A stretch of 64,000 nucleotides of DNA from Limnomonas spitsbergensis (Eukaryota; Chlorophyta; Chlorophyceae; Chlamydomonadales), in NCBI GenBank assembly GCA_037349105.1, contig JAYJMM010000118.1:3037501-3101500 (forward strand), given 5' to 3'. The position numbers were made by a program, and so were the translations under genes. Each line of letters starts with the position of its first letter. The stretch's first letter is position 1. Of the stretch, positions 32,901-45,900 are shown piece after piece. The notes below the pieces were generated by a model. The model was given only the letters and a program-made list of their open reading frames with translations. It was not told the origin of the DNA and searched no databases.

Positions 32901-35564
32901 CCAGACACGTTTCTCTTGTGATGCAGGGCCAGGTATCAAGACAATTATCCAGACACGCTTCTCTTGTGATGCAGGGCCAGGTATCAAGACAATTATCCAG
33001 ACACGCTTTTCTTGTGATGCAGGGCCAGGTATGAAGACAATTATCCAGACACGCTTCTCTTGTGATGCAGGGCCAGGTATGAAGACAATTATCCAGACAC
33101 GCTTCTCTTGTGATGCAGGGCCAGGTATCAAGACAATTATCCAGACACGCTTCTCTTGTGATGCAGGGCCAGGTATGAAGACTATTATCCAGACACGCTT
33201 CTCTTGTGATGCAGGGCCAGGTATCAAGACAATTATCCAGACACGCTTCTCTTGTGATGCAGGGCCAGGTATCAAGACAATTATCCAGACACGCTTCTCT
33301 TGTGATGCAGGGCCAGGTATCAAGACAATTATCCAGACACGCTTCTCTTGTGATGCACGGCCAGGTATCAAGAAAATTATCCAGACACGCTTCTCTTGTG
33401 ATGCAGGGCCAGGTATCATGACAATTATCCAGACATGCCTCTCTTGTGATGCAGGGCCAGGTATCAAGACAATTATCCAGACACGCTTCTCTTGTGATGC
33501 AGGGCCAGGTATCAAGACAAGTATCCAGACACGCTTCTCTTGTGATGCAGGGCCAGGTATCAAGACAATTATCCAGACACGCTTCTCTTGTGATGCAGGG
33601 CCAGGTATCAAGACAATTATCCAGACACGCTTCTCTTGTGATGCAGGGCCAGGTATGAAGACAATTATCCAGACACGCTTCTCTTGTGATGCAGGGCCAG
33701 GTATCAAGACAATTATCCAGACATGCCTCTCTTGTGATGCAGGGCCAGGTATCAAGACAATTATCCAGACACGCCTCTCTTGTGATGCAGGGCCAGGTAT
33801 CAAGACAATTATCCAGACACGCTTCTCTTGTGATGCAGGGCCAGGTATCAAGACAATTATCCAGACATGCTTCTCTTGTGATGCAGGGCCAGGTATCAAG
33901 ACAATTATCCAGACATGCCTCTCTTGTGATGCAGGGCCAGGTATCAAGACAATTATCCAGACACGCTTCTCTTGTGATGCAGGGCCAGGTATCAAGACAA
34001 TTATCCAGACACGCTTCTCTTGTGATGCAGGGCCAGGTATCAAGAAAATATCCAGACATGCCTCTCTTGTGATGCAGGGCCAGGTATCAAGACAATTATC
34101 CAGACATGCCTCTCTTGTGATGCAGGGCCAGGTATCCAGAAAATATCCAGACATGCCTCTCTTGTGATGCCAGGCCAGGTATCCAGACGCCTCTCTAGTG
34201 ATGAACCACCGCCCCCCGTCGATAAGCATGGCAGCCTAGGCTGAGATGTAGCTGGACTGGTGACTCCTCTAAATGACACAAGCGGAGTTAATCATGGTTC
34301 CAGATGTCCCTGGACAGGAGGGTAGGCTCATTCTTCTGGACAACAAGCTAGGGGGAGCCAGCATATACATGGGATCTAGTCTGGGTCTTGTAACCTGATC
34401 AGGAAGCTTTGGTAACTGAAATGCTTTTGAGAAACAGCAGGTTTCAAAGACAGCAATATTAAGCAGTCAGAGTTTATTATAGTGCGCACCAGACAACCTA
34501 AAAGGTGCCGCAGGGCGAATACAATGGGTGGATGGGGACCAAATCTTGCCAAGCCGGCAGCGGACGGCCTAAGCTTATTGAACCATGCCCCCACGGACAA
34601 AGGCCAACAGAAAATCTCACCATTTAAGGCACTAGCTCCAGCCTTGAGAAAGTACTCGAGCCCAGCCGACATGAATTTAGGCTGAATGCCATTACAAAGT
34701 GTTGGGTCCCCTGCCCTCTCACCAGTCACTCCCTAACCGGTGCCGCAGCTCCCGTAGGATGGGTGCATAGCAGTGCGCCCTCTCATCTGCGCCGTCCGCT
34801 GACCAGTCCCGGGCGAGGTTCTTAAGGACGTAGCGGATCTGAATAGTTGCAGGCGCATGAGCGTGATTCCATCTTATTTGGAGGTGTGAACATTGCACAC
34901 GGGGTCAGTGGCTCTAAGCGTGTACTTACGTGAGTACGGTATACAGCAAAAAAGCACCAAGATGCATGATCTTCAGATGGGATGACATGCGTAACTCATG
35001 TATGATTCAGTCATTTGATCTGGATCAGCCCTGCAGTCATCGCATGGTTCTCATTCGAAACCATGGTCTAAGGGACAGGAGTCTCAAATCTGAGCCAACA
35101 CAGTGGACATGCAGGACCTTCCGTGTGGCATGCATGCATGCATGCATTATTTTAATGGTCTGACCATCTGCTCATGTGCATACCTTATCAGCCTCTAGGG
35201 CTGAGATCTTGTGTCCTGCTGCTGCAGCCTCCTGGCCTGCCTGGTCAGCATGGGCCAGATGAGAGGGACCATCCTCCTCATCAAACGCTTCCAGTAGCTT
35301 TGATATGAAGCTTTGGTTCATGTCTATGCAGTCGTACGCTTCCTCAAATTTGGCGATTTGGCTCTGCAGGAGCATCTGGTGATGGTACGGAAGTTGTGCG
35401 AAGTTGTGCTTCCATCGCGATACTTCAAGCTCGGATGCATGGCTGTATTCTCGGAATGCTAGAACAATTCTCCCCATAGCCGCCCGTTCTTCACGTTCGA
35501 CATTCAGCACAGCATGTTTTGCGTCATTGTTCAACTCAGTCATAGCACTTGCATGGAAGTGCAA
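29919..35564 (-). CDS. Carnosine N-methyltransferase-like protein (N2227 family)
   Basis: Seven minus-strand exons: 35564-35184, 34838-34723 (or 34738), 32468-32319, 32072-31907, 31572-31412, 30461-30340 and 30097-29919; phases agree, giving about 424 residues. Met codons at 35564 or 35543 can start. Landmarks: the family N terminus ([20 protein letters not shown] ... LPYHHQMLL), [13 protein letters not shown]...CYAPIL, the SAM-binding [100 protein letters not shown], and [17 protein letters not shown] near the end. The animal family member methylates carnosine at His N-pi using SAM; the natural substrate in algae is not known. Intron 2 holds a 48-bp minisatellite and intron 5 a degenerate repeat. 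The gene shares an upstream region with the divergent oxidoreductase. Confidence 0.93.
30480..30870. repeat. Degenerate tandem repeat of roughly 60-80 bp in intron 5 of the methyltransferase gene
   Basis: The motifs GAGCCACGTGCCTCTGACTC, ATGAAGAGGACTGTGGAATT and GGAAAGATCAGGCCAGG recur with drift four or five times, starting from a run of GTCAGGTCAG. It has no coding value. Confidence 0.6.
31245..31395. repeat. Imperfect CAGCAC/CACCAG repeat
   Basis: An array of GCACCAGCACC-type units in intron 5, immediately beside the exon at 31572-31412. It produces long but meaningless frames on both strands. Confidence 0.8.
32545..34190. repeat. 48-bp minisatellite, about 34 copies, inside intron 2 of the methyltransferase gene
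   Basis: The unit contains CCAGGTATCAAGACAATTAT, CCAGACACGCTTCTCTTGTG and ATGCAGGG. Copies differ by a few point changes (for example ACAAG for ACAATT context, CATGCC for CACGCT). As 48 is divisible by three, several frames on both strands stay open for over 500 codons with a 16-residue period. These are not genes: they lie wholly within an intron bounded by coding exons at 34838-34723 and 32468-32319. Confidence 0.95.
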
Positions 35565-35998
35565 TTACTATGCAGCAGCGCCTCTAATTTGTTCGAACAG
35601 ATGCTGCTTCCTCTCAGCTTAGACAAGCTGAACCCTGTGACGCTTTTGCTAGGCCTTGATGTTAAAATGTGCCGCAGTGACGCCCCCCCTCGGGTCCCAC
35701 TCCCGCCCCACCCGCTCCCGCCCCACACTTCCTACACCATGTCAATATCCCGATCGCCGGTCCCGGTCCATGTTTTGAGGATTGCCGTTTATTTTCTTTC
35801 GTTTGCTAGTAGATTAAGCGCATAAGCTGGATTTGGCCATCAATTTCGACCTTCGTCTCTGGAAACAGCCCTCAGTTCATAGGCTGGAACCCGCAGGCTG
35901 CACAGCACTCCAGTGAAGAACAGCAAGCAAGCCAGCCTGACAGGAGCAGGAGCAAGTTGTGACACATTTGTTCAGCCTCAGCAGCAGCCAACAGCCCC
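35565..35998. promoter_or_regulatory. Shared divergent upstream region (434 bp)
   Basis: It lies between the start codons of the methyltransferase (minus) and the FAD oxidoreductase (plus), so both promoters should be here. It includes a C-rich tract around 35685-35735 (CCGCCCCACCCGCTCCCGCC). No TATA-like box was assigned. Confidence 0.5.
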
Positions 35999-38900
35999 AT
36001 GAATTCGAGTGTAGTGGTGGTGGGAGCTGGAATTATGGGCTGCAGCATGGGCCTCAACCTTGCTCGTCGTGGCTGCAAGGTCCGTGCTCACAGCCTTAGG
36101 TATTAGGTAGGTTTAGGTCTATGCCCACTGCAAACACCAAGTCTGCTCTTTCATCCCCCCTCGAAATGCGCTGCTGTGCTCAATAGTTTTTGTCACACTG
36201 GCCTATTTTGTGTTTCTTTAAGTTTTGCTGCCCCGTACCTTGCCTCTCCTTCCTTGCTTTCTCGTGAAAAAAGCCCTTTCGCCCCTTTCGAGGCTTAGGT
36301 TCTATCAATCACTGACTTTGTTTGGCTGCCTCCTTGCCTGAACCACAGCATCCTCTTTTGCCGCTGCAGGTTCACATTATTGACCCTAAGCCATGCTCCG
36401 GCGCAACCCCTGTGTCATGGGCTTGGTTGAACGCCAACAAGAAAAATCCAAGCCACTACAAAGGTCAGCCTACATCATTTATCCCCAATGCTGATTTCAA
36501 TCAAAGGGTGCCTCACACCGCACTGAGCAGGGCAGGGGCAGGTCCTTGGGGGATTCTGTCAAGGGCAAGGCTATGCCTGCCTTATATTGCGAGAGTTCAA
36601 AAAGGTCAAAGGTGATTTAAACAAGTGCTTCGTAAATATCTCTGACCAGCATGCAGCGCAATTGAAATTGTAAGGATGTCAGGGCCAGCACCGACAGCAT
36701 GCCTGTGCACCAGCCTGTGCACCACACAAGGTTCAAGATGAAGGTGCTACGCCTCTGGCATGCCCATGCACCAAACAAGGTTTTAGGTGCTTCGAGGATT
36801 TCCCATTTGTCGCGGATGGTGCGTAATGTCTGCGTTGCTCAACCGAAGCCCCTTCCCATCATCGCTTCTAGGGAGCTAGGGGTCACAGTGCTCATCATGT
36901 CAGCTTTGCATCATGATAAGAGTTCAATCAGTACCGAGTTTACTGAGGACACTATTTCCGTGCAATCTGGAAACGACTGATGTCTATATTGGGTCCAATC
37001 TCATTAACCAGTAACACCCACTGCACCCTCATGCAACTCCCTGCACAGTAGGGCCACACTCCATTTCCCCAGGCCACTGACTGCACCTATACAAAAAAAA
37101 CTGAAGCTCTGTGATTGGTGTGCCTGGCGTAGAGAACAAAGGTTATATTGGTGGGCGCTAGACCATTTGGGTGGGCGGCGAGGTGGCCACTATTGGGCTG
37201 ATGGGGACCAATTGACCAAACCTTGAGCGACCTACAACCAGTGGCCCAAGCAGCAGGGCTTGCTGCATAAGGCCCCCTCAGCCACAGGCTGTGATGTTAC
37301 TGAATTGTGGCGGAAGTGCGCTAAAATAAACAGTGGTAGAAAAACATGTCGGATCACCTCTATTTCAAAGTACTTACCTGATCAATTCAGGCATTTGCAC
37401 CATCCTCGCCTGATCCACCTGATCACACACACACACCTTTCATAAGTTCTACCAACCAAGCGATTGCATCATCCTCTCTGTGAGTGGACGAAGTTCCAAT
37501 CCTCCTGCTTGGCGAAGATCCATGGGCTGGCTACTTCGTCTAATTTTGTGTTCCTCCTGGAACTGGTTTGCGGCTGGCAGTCCCATGAGCCTCCTCCACG
37601 CCCAGTGGACATAACAAATGCTGTGGCCTAAAAGCGTGTCGCTTTTGTTCCCTCGGTGGTGGTCCTGGAGCACAGAACTCAACATGAAGGGCATGGAGGA
37701 GTGGTCCAGCGGCTTCCCCTCACTCCTGCACGCCTGCGGTTCGATCCTGCTGGATGACCTACACCCGTCCACGGATGCAGACTACCCCTGCCAGCACTTG
37801 ACACCGGAGCAGCTCCTGCAGCTAGAGCCTAATCTAGCCATAGAAGGTGACGTGCTCCGGGGAGCTTTGGGGAGAAGGGTTCAGAGTTTAGGGTACACAC
37901 TAACCCCAGTGCCCCATACCCGTAATTTGAACCTAGCAAGGTAAGGTGAGGTGCCGGGGGGAGGTGAGGAGTACTGCTATGCATGCACTTGCAAAGGTTC
38001 TCTGTATCAGGTTTAAATTCGGGGTTTCAACTTGTTTTACCGCAGAATCTTTTGAATCTATGCTCCTGGTTGTTTCATTTGCTGCCGATGAGCTGTACCT
38101 GTGCACTTGTCATTGCCCTACTCGCTCTTCATTCCTTCTGAACTCTCTACCCTAAACCCTGATTAATTAATAATTGTTTGTCTGTTAACTTTCTGCAAAC
38201 GCAGCTGTTATGGGACGTGCTGTACATCTGTACCGCCAGGAGGGCTGGGTGGATCCTGAAGCAGCTTGCAGGTACAATGTACTGTTTTAACCTTTTCTGT
38301 TGTTCACGCTCGCACTTCCTGACCTTTTCGAAGTAGGCTGCAGGGTGGGTGAGAGGAACGAAAGCAGCTGAAGTATAACGAATCCCTTTGCCCTGACATC
38401 TCCACTATTTTCAGCTGGATGCTCAAGGAGGCTGAGAGACTTGGAGCTGAGCTGGTATACGACACGGTGGAGAAGCTCATCAAGGTGGGCATATGAATCA
38501 TTTAGGTACATTTGGCCTGGATCTGCATTGGTCTCCAATCTAGTACAAAACACCTTCGTTCATTGATCAATTGCAAGGAGAGTGTGATGTGTTTCTCTTT
38601 GCGTGCCATGTCAGGGTGCTCAGTCGGATGGGGAGGCGGAGAAGGAGGTCCACCCACATGAACACGTGCAGCTAGCTGCCTCTGGTGCACCCTGTGTCGG
38701 TAAGTGTGCATGCAGCAGGAAATAATAAGGGAAGGGAAGGAAATTTGTGCCGCAGGGTCATGAAGGTTAAGGAAATAGTGCAGCAGGGGTTGAGGCCAAG
38801 GCCGCACCGTTGCGAAGTGCTGGTGACATGCCTGTACCTAGAACTCCAGGGCGCCTTCATGTCTGCCACAGCTTGATGCAAAGGGCATACGGTTTGTATT

Positions 38901-41900
38901 ATTTCTGTAACTCTGATCTGTGTTTTTCTTGCAGTCCCAAAAACATTCATCTGATCGCCTTCATGGCAAGGGTCAGGCAGTGCAAAAAGGAGAATCAGAG
39001 AAAGCAGAAGGAATCTAGGAACTTGACAGATACCAGTAACCTAAAATGCTGAGGTCTTGCTACAATAGACAGGTGGAGAAGAAAAGGCAAAAAGGAAAAA
39101 ATCATGGTGGGCAGGACAGACAAGGGCCTCAAGGGGGGGACCAGAGATTGGGTAATTATGAAGGCACTCAGGCGTCCGCACCAACCGTGGATCATTTTCT
39201 TGGACCTCAAACGGCTTTGAAATCTCACATAAAGAGTCCGTAGTCCGTACTACCTGAGACAGCTAAGGGACGTTTTCTTCTTTCTCATATAGCATTAGCA
39301 GGGTGCACCTTCAGGCTTACGAGACAACCCTTCATTACAAACGTTTTACCCGCAAACCATGTACCAGGCGTCCGTACCAGCAGCGGCCGTGACATCGCCT
39401 CGGACGTGGTTGTGCTAGCGTGTGGGACTGCGGTGCAAGGCCTGGCTGCTCAGGTGACCATGAACTCGAAGAAGACTGGAGACAAACACCGCCGCTGCCC
39501 ATCCAGTAGCCTGCTAGGCTGGTGCTGAAGTGTGCCCTGGATCCCCAGGAAGGCTTGGGGCTGGATGCAGCTCATGCTGCACTGCTCCCTTGACCCTTGA
39601 GCTTGTTTGAAAGAGCGCTTCATGTTGGGCGGATGGTATGATGCTTAGCTGCCTAGGCTCAACACACTGTCCAAGGTGGCCATGAAGCATACACTGGGTC
39701 CCATGGAGCTCAGGTTCTAGGTTCCAAAGCTTTGTACGTGGCAGCGGCCCCACGATATTTGTAACGTTGGGTTCCCGTTGCTTTATAATGTGCAGGCGGA
39801 TATCACGGTGCCCATGCTCCACAAGCCCGCCCGGGTGGCGCTGACTACCGCACTCCAGCCGGGTGTCCTCAAGAGCATGCTGTGCAGCAAGGACGTATTT
39901 GTGATGCAAGTGAGTGGCTTGAGGCCCCACCTGCTTCAAAAGGAAGAAAGGAAGTGACCACATTTAGTGAGAAATAAAGCCCGTTCAAGCACAGCAAACA
40001 AGGAAACAGTGCAGCCCGGGGTCACTGCCAATTGCCCATGACCGCTCCATAACCGACCCCCCTTTGACACGTGTCTCCTGCTCCAGCTCTATCTCGTCGC
40101 TGTTTTTGTAGCGGCGCGGATGCGGCCTCGAATCTTACCCTTGTGAGGCGTAGTTTTGCATATGGCAAGCCGCTGCATCTATCTGGTGTTGATATGGCCC
40201 TTGCCCCTGCTCACTTCACTCTTGCACCCCGGACGAGAAAAGTAGCTTGACATTCGTTGTTATAATTATTTGATTATAACAAATACCAAGCTGATTATGA
40301 ATTATTTCCCACAATACTGCATCCCCCCCTTAAAACCTGTTCAAATTCCTTTCACTCCCCATTCCATCCTCAATTGTGAGGATGAACTATTATTAAGTGT
40401 CATCCTTTGCAGCCTTGGACCCCCCTCCCCCAATCCTTCCACTCCCCTTGCCTCATATTGAGCGAAAGCATTATCATTCTGCATTCTCAATCTTGCAAAA
40501 CCCTGATCCTTCCACTCCCCTTCTCAAAGAGACCCGACGGGACGTTCATGCTGGGTGAGCCGTGGGACAATACTGACGAGAGCACCGCAGCCTCCGTCGG
40601 GTCTGAGATGCTCGCCCGGGCGCGCCTGCTCCTTCCTGACCTGAGCGCCGTAGAGGTTGCGTCAGTCCATGTGGCATACAGGTGACAAATAATGTCCCTG
40701 GTGCCTTCCCCCTTCAAAAACAACTAGTGCGTGGATGCAACCTACCATGACCTGCCCTACCATTGCCCACTTGCCCTACCTCTTGAATGTGGATTACATG
40801 CCCACATTGCATTCAGCTCTGTCCAGTACCAGGCCTCACTCTGAGGATGGTCTATAATGAACTCTCCCCTGCCCTGCCCAGGAAATGTACGTTAGATGCC
40901 CATGTTGCTGTCGATTTGATTTCCACGTTGCAGGCCTTGTCCTGAGGGGGGTCTGCAACCTGACCTACCCTGCCCTACCCTACCCTGCCCTGCTCTGTCC
41001 TGCCCTACCCTTAAAATGGGCATTAGATGTATACGTTGCAATCATTCGTGAATCCTTGCAGGCCTTACCCTGAGGACGGTCATCCCATCATCGGATTTGC
41101 GGCCCGGGGGCTGTACGTGTGCACCACCCACAGCGGCATGACACTGGCGCCATACGTCTCAAAGCTGGCAGCTCAAGAGGTAAGGGGAGCGGCTGGATGA
41201 AGTGGGGGGGGGCGCTTGCAGGCCCAAGCTGGTGGCACAAGAGGGAAGGGGAGTGGCAGATGTAGGGGGTGTATGCTTACAGAGGTGCAGGCTTAAAGCT
41301 GGCGAGAGAGGGGAAAAGTAAAGGTACGACACCTTTGTGGCGTGGGAGTAAGGGAAACACCGCAGCATGGGCCGAGGCTACATTTGTGGCGTCAACCTTT
41401 CTGCAGGAGACAATGAAAGTGGCATGAGGGGGGATGCTTGCAGGCTGCTCATGCTGGCAATGAATGAGGGGGGGGGCAGGAAGAAGTGAGCATGGATGCA
41501 GGCTCAGCCTTAGGGGTAGGTACTCTCTGGCCAGTCTCGACAAGTCAGCCTGGTCTGAAAAGTGAATGGTGGATGATACTTTGTTAAGATGGCTGAGTTC
41601 ATCAAAGCCGGAGGCCGATTGATGGTCCTCTTTGCATGTCCGTAGAGTATCTACCAGTCAGCCAATCATGGTTATGGTGACAACGGGATGGGCTGTTTTT
41701 TTCTTTCAGGGCTGAAGACCCACCTCCTGGACAGGTAGAAACCCTGAATCCACAACAACAAGATTGCGCAGACGAGGCCTCATGAATTCCAAGCTGCACT
41801 GCCTAAACTCTCATTTCCCAAAGGGGTAACCATATTTATTTATATATTTATTTTCTACTGATTATGCAATATGACGGCCTGTTGCTTGCTTCCCCGCCCC

Positions 41901-42058
41901 GCCCTCAGGTTCTGAGTGGGGGTGCTTGGTCCTCTGATGACCTAGTGCACTACCGGCCACATCGTAGCTTTGGATCAGGTGTCAAGGCCTATGGCTGGGA
42001 CTTATACTCCCCTGTGGATGGTCAACAGCCAGATCAACAGCAGTCAGAGAAGACCTGA
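35999..42058 (+). CDS. FAD-dependent oxidoreductase (DAO/glycine-oxidase type)
   Basis: Eleven exons in consistent phase: 35999-36079, 36370-36463, 37676-37846, 38205-38271, 38415-38484, 38615-38699, 39368-39453, 39796-39909, 40530-40681, 41062-41179 and 41909-42058 (TGA); 395 residues. The N terminus is a Rossmann FAD-binding start (SVVVVGAGIMGCSMGLNLAR then VHIIDPKPCSGATPVSWAWL). Then come LNMKGMEEW, LEPNLAIE, GWVDPEAACSWMLKEAERLG, SDVVVLACGTAVQGLAAQ, RPDGTFMLGE and the C-terminal FAD contact YRPYPEDGHPIIGF...THSGMTLAPYVSKLAAQEVLSG, all in DAO-family order. Such enzymes oxidise amino acids or related amines; the substrate cannot be told from sequence. No signal peptide is apparent. A tandem duplication of the exon 10 acceptor region lies in intron 9. 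Confidence 0.93.
40810..41075 (+). repeat. Tandem copies of the exon 10 acceptor region in intron 9 of the oxidoreductase
   Basis: CAGGCCT-x-x-x-CTGAGGA/GGG occurs near 40831 and 40932 before the true exon start CAGGCCTTACCCTGAGGACG (exon begins 41062). The stretches between also match (CCTGCCCTGCCC, then GTTAGATGCCCATGTTGC / ATTAGATGTATACGTTGC). The two upstream copies lost the reading frame. Confidence 0.75.
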
Positions 42059-42912
42059 GATGCACTGCCCAGAATCCAAGGTTGCTTACACGAATTATTT
42101 GGAATGAATTGCCAAAATTCTGTTTTTTCTGAAGCCGGTAAATAATTGAGTGTTGTGAGTGAAATTGGCCTGGCGTTTCTCTTCTCTTCAACAAGAGGTT
42201 ATGCACGTAAATCATCTTAACACCCTCTTTTTATCTGTCGGCACCTTCTCGACATGGCTTGAGAACTGTATTGAGTGGGGGGGTGACTGGGACTGCTATG
42301 GTAACAGTTACGTACGGGTACTTCATCTGTGTTGTGAGGGCATTTGGTTCTCTAAGACGGAGGTCAATGACGCCACGCAGAAGGGGGAGTGAGGAAGTCT
42401 TCAAACTCTGAATGGATGCTTGAAAAGGAATCAAAACGTCAAAATATAGGACATTGGCCAGGATATGAAGTCTAAGAAGGCTGACACCAATGCACTCCAA
42501 ACGCCACCGGCTGACTTCATGCATTCACCTAGCTGCAGGTCTGTAACCCAGGGGCGAATTTATTCAGCCGCTGCATTGATGAGCCGATCTCATTATTCAT
42601 TTGTGGAGGCAACAGACGCACAGGGGTCCTCCACATCCGCACAAGACGTGTCAATGTATGCAAGTTTCTTGCATATTACAGTCTTGAGCCCCACAAGGAA
42701 GACATACTATTTCAGCCACTCACATGCTGAGGCTGCAAGGAACGGACATCTGTGATCTGTTCGGACTGACGATATTTGATCCAGCTGTTCCCAAAGGATC
42801 AGGTATCTCCTTCCAGTACAAATCTCTCACGCTGTTAGTGCTCTCAGGCTCCTTCAGACAAAATGTTAAACACTTGGGGAGATTGGCCCATCCGGCGATC
42901 TTGGCTATTTTA
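42059..42912. other. Gene-free stretch between two convergent genes
   Basis: It holds the 3' flanks of the oxidoreductase (+) and the CFAP97-like gene (-). No coding frame with recognisable composition was found. Confidence 0.5.
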
Positions 42913-45900
42913 TTATTCGTCAACCACCTCATCTGCTACTGGCGACTCCGGCCTCGCATCCTCCTGAAAGCTGTTCTCCACCATCTGCGACGCCTGCATG
43001 CTTGGCGCTGGCTGTAAAGCCGCATTTGCCTCAAGCGCATCCACCGCGTCTGCAGCGGGGTCTACCGCATGAGCGGTTGCACCTGTGCCCCCCATGGATT
43101 CGTCCGCTGCATAGCTGTCCCCATAGTCATCGCCCTCAGCAGCGCCCGACGTACCCAGCAATGAGGCCTCGCCCGCGGCTGTTTCGGTAGCCTCAGCATC
43201 CGACCCCGCGTCCGCTTCTGCCTCTGCCGTCGCTGCCTTGGCTGCCGCCTCTGCCTCTGCAGCCGCCTCAGCCTCCGCCGCTGCCTCTGCTGCCGCCTTT
43301 GTCTCTAACTTGGCCTCCGCCGCCGCCGCTACCTCTGCTGCCGCCTCTGCCGCTGACTTCACCTCAGGCCCGCCAGTAGCAGCCAATGCTTGGGGTGGGG
43401 GCGCGGCAGGTGGTGCAGGACGGCCTCCTGCCACATCAGTTTTCCCCGTGGCGGATGGCGCGATGCTCCTCCCATGCTGGCGGGCTTGGAGGGGCGCAGC
43501 TCGGATCTGCCCCATGGGCCGCGCTGGATGCTCCTCTTCATAGCTGTCCCTAAAGCCGCCGCCGCCAATGCCTGCCCCTGTGGGACTCGTGTTCGGGCTG
43601 TCGCTTAGCCCGGGCCTGAACTTGCGAGCGTTGACACCATACTCCTTGTTCTTGACAAAGCATTTCTCGAGGCCGTTCCTGGCGACATCAGAGCTCGGCT
43701 TGACGCCCTGCAGCCGCTTGAAGATCGCCAGGTTCTCCTGTGCGATTCGGTCCTCCTTCCTGCGCCGGTTGTGGCAAGCTGGGGCGATGTTGCCCGGCGG
43801 CAGCGAGGCAACAGGCGCGATAGTGGCCACCGAGCGGCTGTTTTGGAACTCTGGGCTGGGCTTGCTGGTACTGCTGATGTCCAGCAGCCGCTGGCAGAGC
43901 TTGTTGTTGTCGGCTGAGATCTTGAGGACCTGAAATGTGTTGTGGGAAAAGTCGTTGCGCGTGTGCGGCTTGGCGCGGATGCTGTTGGGCGAGGCGCTGA
44001 AAGTGAACAGGCCGTCCTTGCCAGGCACGTTCGACTGACCGGGCGGGGCAACGACACGGGGAGGCGCGCGGGGCACGGGCAAGCGCCTGGGCGGTGGTAC
44101 CACTGGAGCCACTGGCTCCTTGATGGGGGCGGCCACGGGGGGTTTCGGCTTGGGCACTGTTGACACTGGTGCCTGTCAAAAGGGGGTAAGAAAACGTGAG
44201 ACGTGCGCAAAACATTGCCTCCATCTGCCTTCTATCTTTTAGGAGCAGTTGCAAGGCAGACTGCTTAGTGTTGTGGTCCTATGGGAGGCGCAGGCTTTTT
44301 TTGGTAAGCCTCAGGGGCTCATACTCAGGGGCTGTGATGTCACAAATTACACAATTGCATGACCATTATAATGAAATCAAATGCGTCGTGTGCCGTATTG
44401 CCGTCCTAGAGCTAAGGTTCATGTCCGTAATCCCCTAGTTGGCATACTGTTTGGACCAACAGCAGCTTCAGCCACATGCTTAGGAAGGGACCATGAGTAC
44501 CGGTAAGCAAGAACCAGTCTGTGTGTCAGCACCCTCAAAATTTCCCCCGAAATCCAGCTGAAAAGTATCGACCCCAGCAAGGCCCCTGGAAACCCACCTT
44601 GGGGACCCCGGGCTTTGGTACCGGCTTAGCTGGGGCGGGTGGAGGGACCAGCTTGGCGGCTGCAGGAGCAGGTCTTGGGGGCACAGGCCTTGCCGGAGCT
44701 GGTGTTGGCTTACTTGCGGCAGGCTTCACGGGTGCTGGTGTCGGCTTTGGAGCAGGGGGGGGCTTCGGAGGAGGTGCTGTCTTGGCTGGTGGTGGCACGG
44801 CCTTCACACCAGCCTTTGGCGGCGGCGGCGGCGCGGGTTTTGGAGGCGGTGCAGCCCTTACGGCAGCGGCCGGCTTGGCGGGTGGTGGTGCTGGCTTTGA
44901 TGGAGATGCCTTGGATCCTGCTGCAGGTGCTGCTGGTTTGGCAGTGGCAGCCTCTGTTACTGCGGGCGGCTTTGAAGCGAGGGGGTCTGCAGCCACACTG
45001 GCCAGGGCGGAAGGAGTCTCATCCTCCCCCTTCTCCTTGTCCTCCTCACCCTCCTCCTCCTCCTTGTCATCACCGTAATCGTCTTCAGCTTCTGGATCCG
45101 CAGGATCCTCGGCTGCTGGGGAATCAGCCTCCACCTCTGCCTCCGCCGGGACCAAAGCATCTGCTTCAGCCTCCGCTTCTGTTGGGGCCTCTGCCTCTGC
45201 CTCTTCCTCCGCCTCCACCTCTGCGTCCGTTTCCGCAGGGGGCTCTGCCTCTACCTCCTCCTTTGCTTCCGATGAGGCCTCTGCCTCTACCCCCGCCTCT
45301 GCTGGGGATTCAGACACTGCCTCTGCTGGGTCCTCTGCCTCTGTCCCTGCCTCAGTACGTGCAGCAGTGGCATCGGTTTTCCCAGTTTTTTCAAACGCAT
45401 CATCTCCATAGTCATCATCTTCTGCCTCTGCCTCTGGCTCTGCTGCTGGCTCAGCTTCAGCTTCTGCGTCCGGCGCAGACTCTGCATCCGCTGCTGCTTC
45501 TGGCTCTGCCTCAGCTGCAGGCTCACATTCCGCAGCCGCCTCAGGCTCAGGTTCTGCATCAGGATCTACCTCCCCCTCTGGCTCAGGCTCTGGCTCAGCA
45601 TCCACTGCCTCTGGCTCCACAGCAGCTTCAGACTCATCTTTAGGATCGGCTTCGGCATCTGGTTCGGGTTCAGGCTCCACTTCTGCCTCAGGCTCTGCTG
45701 CCACCACCAGCTCTGGTTCTGGATCAGCAGCCACCTCAGGCTCTACCTCGGGCTCAGGGTCCGGCTCAGCATCCACCTCAGGCTCTGCCTTGGGCTCCAG
45801 CTCAGCAGCCACTTCAGGCTCCGGCTCGGTTGCTACCTCAAGCTCCGGCTCCGCTGCCACCTCCGGCTCAGGCTCTAGCTCAGTTGCCACCTCCGGCTCC

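Noticed and set aside
32545..34190. CRISPR-like regular repeat array
   Set aside because: There are no distinct spacers: the whole 48-bp unit repeats. The context is a nuclear eukaryotic intron.
32176..34229. Very long open frames (542-627 codons) on both strands, which look like a large repetitive protein
   Set aside because: They arise because the 48-bp repeat is divisible by three and lacks stops in several frames. The array lies inside an intron of a well-supported gene.
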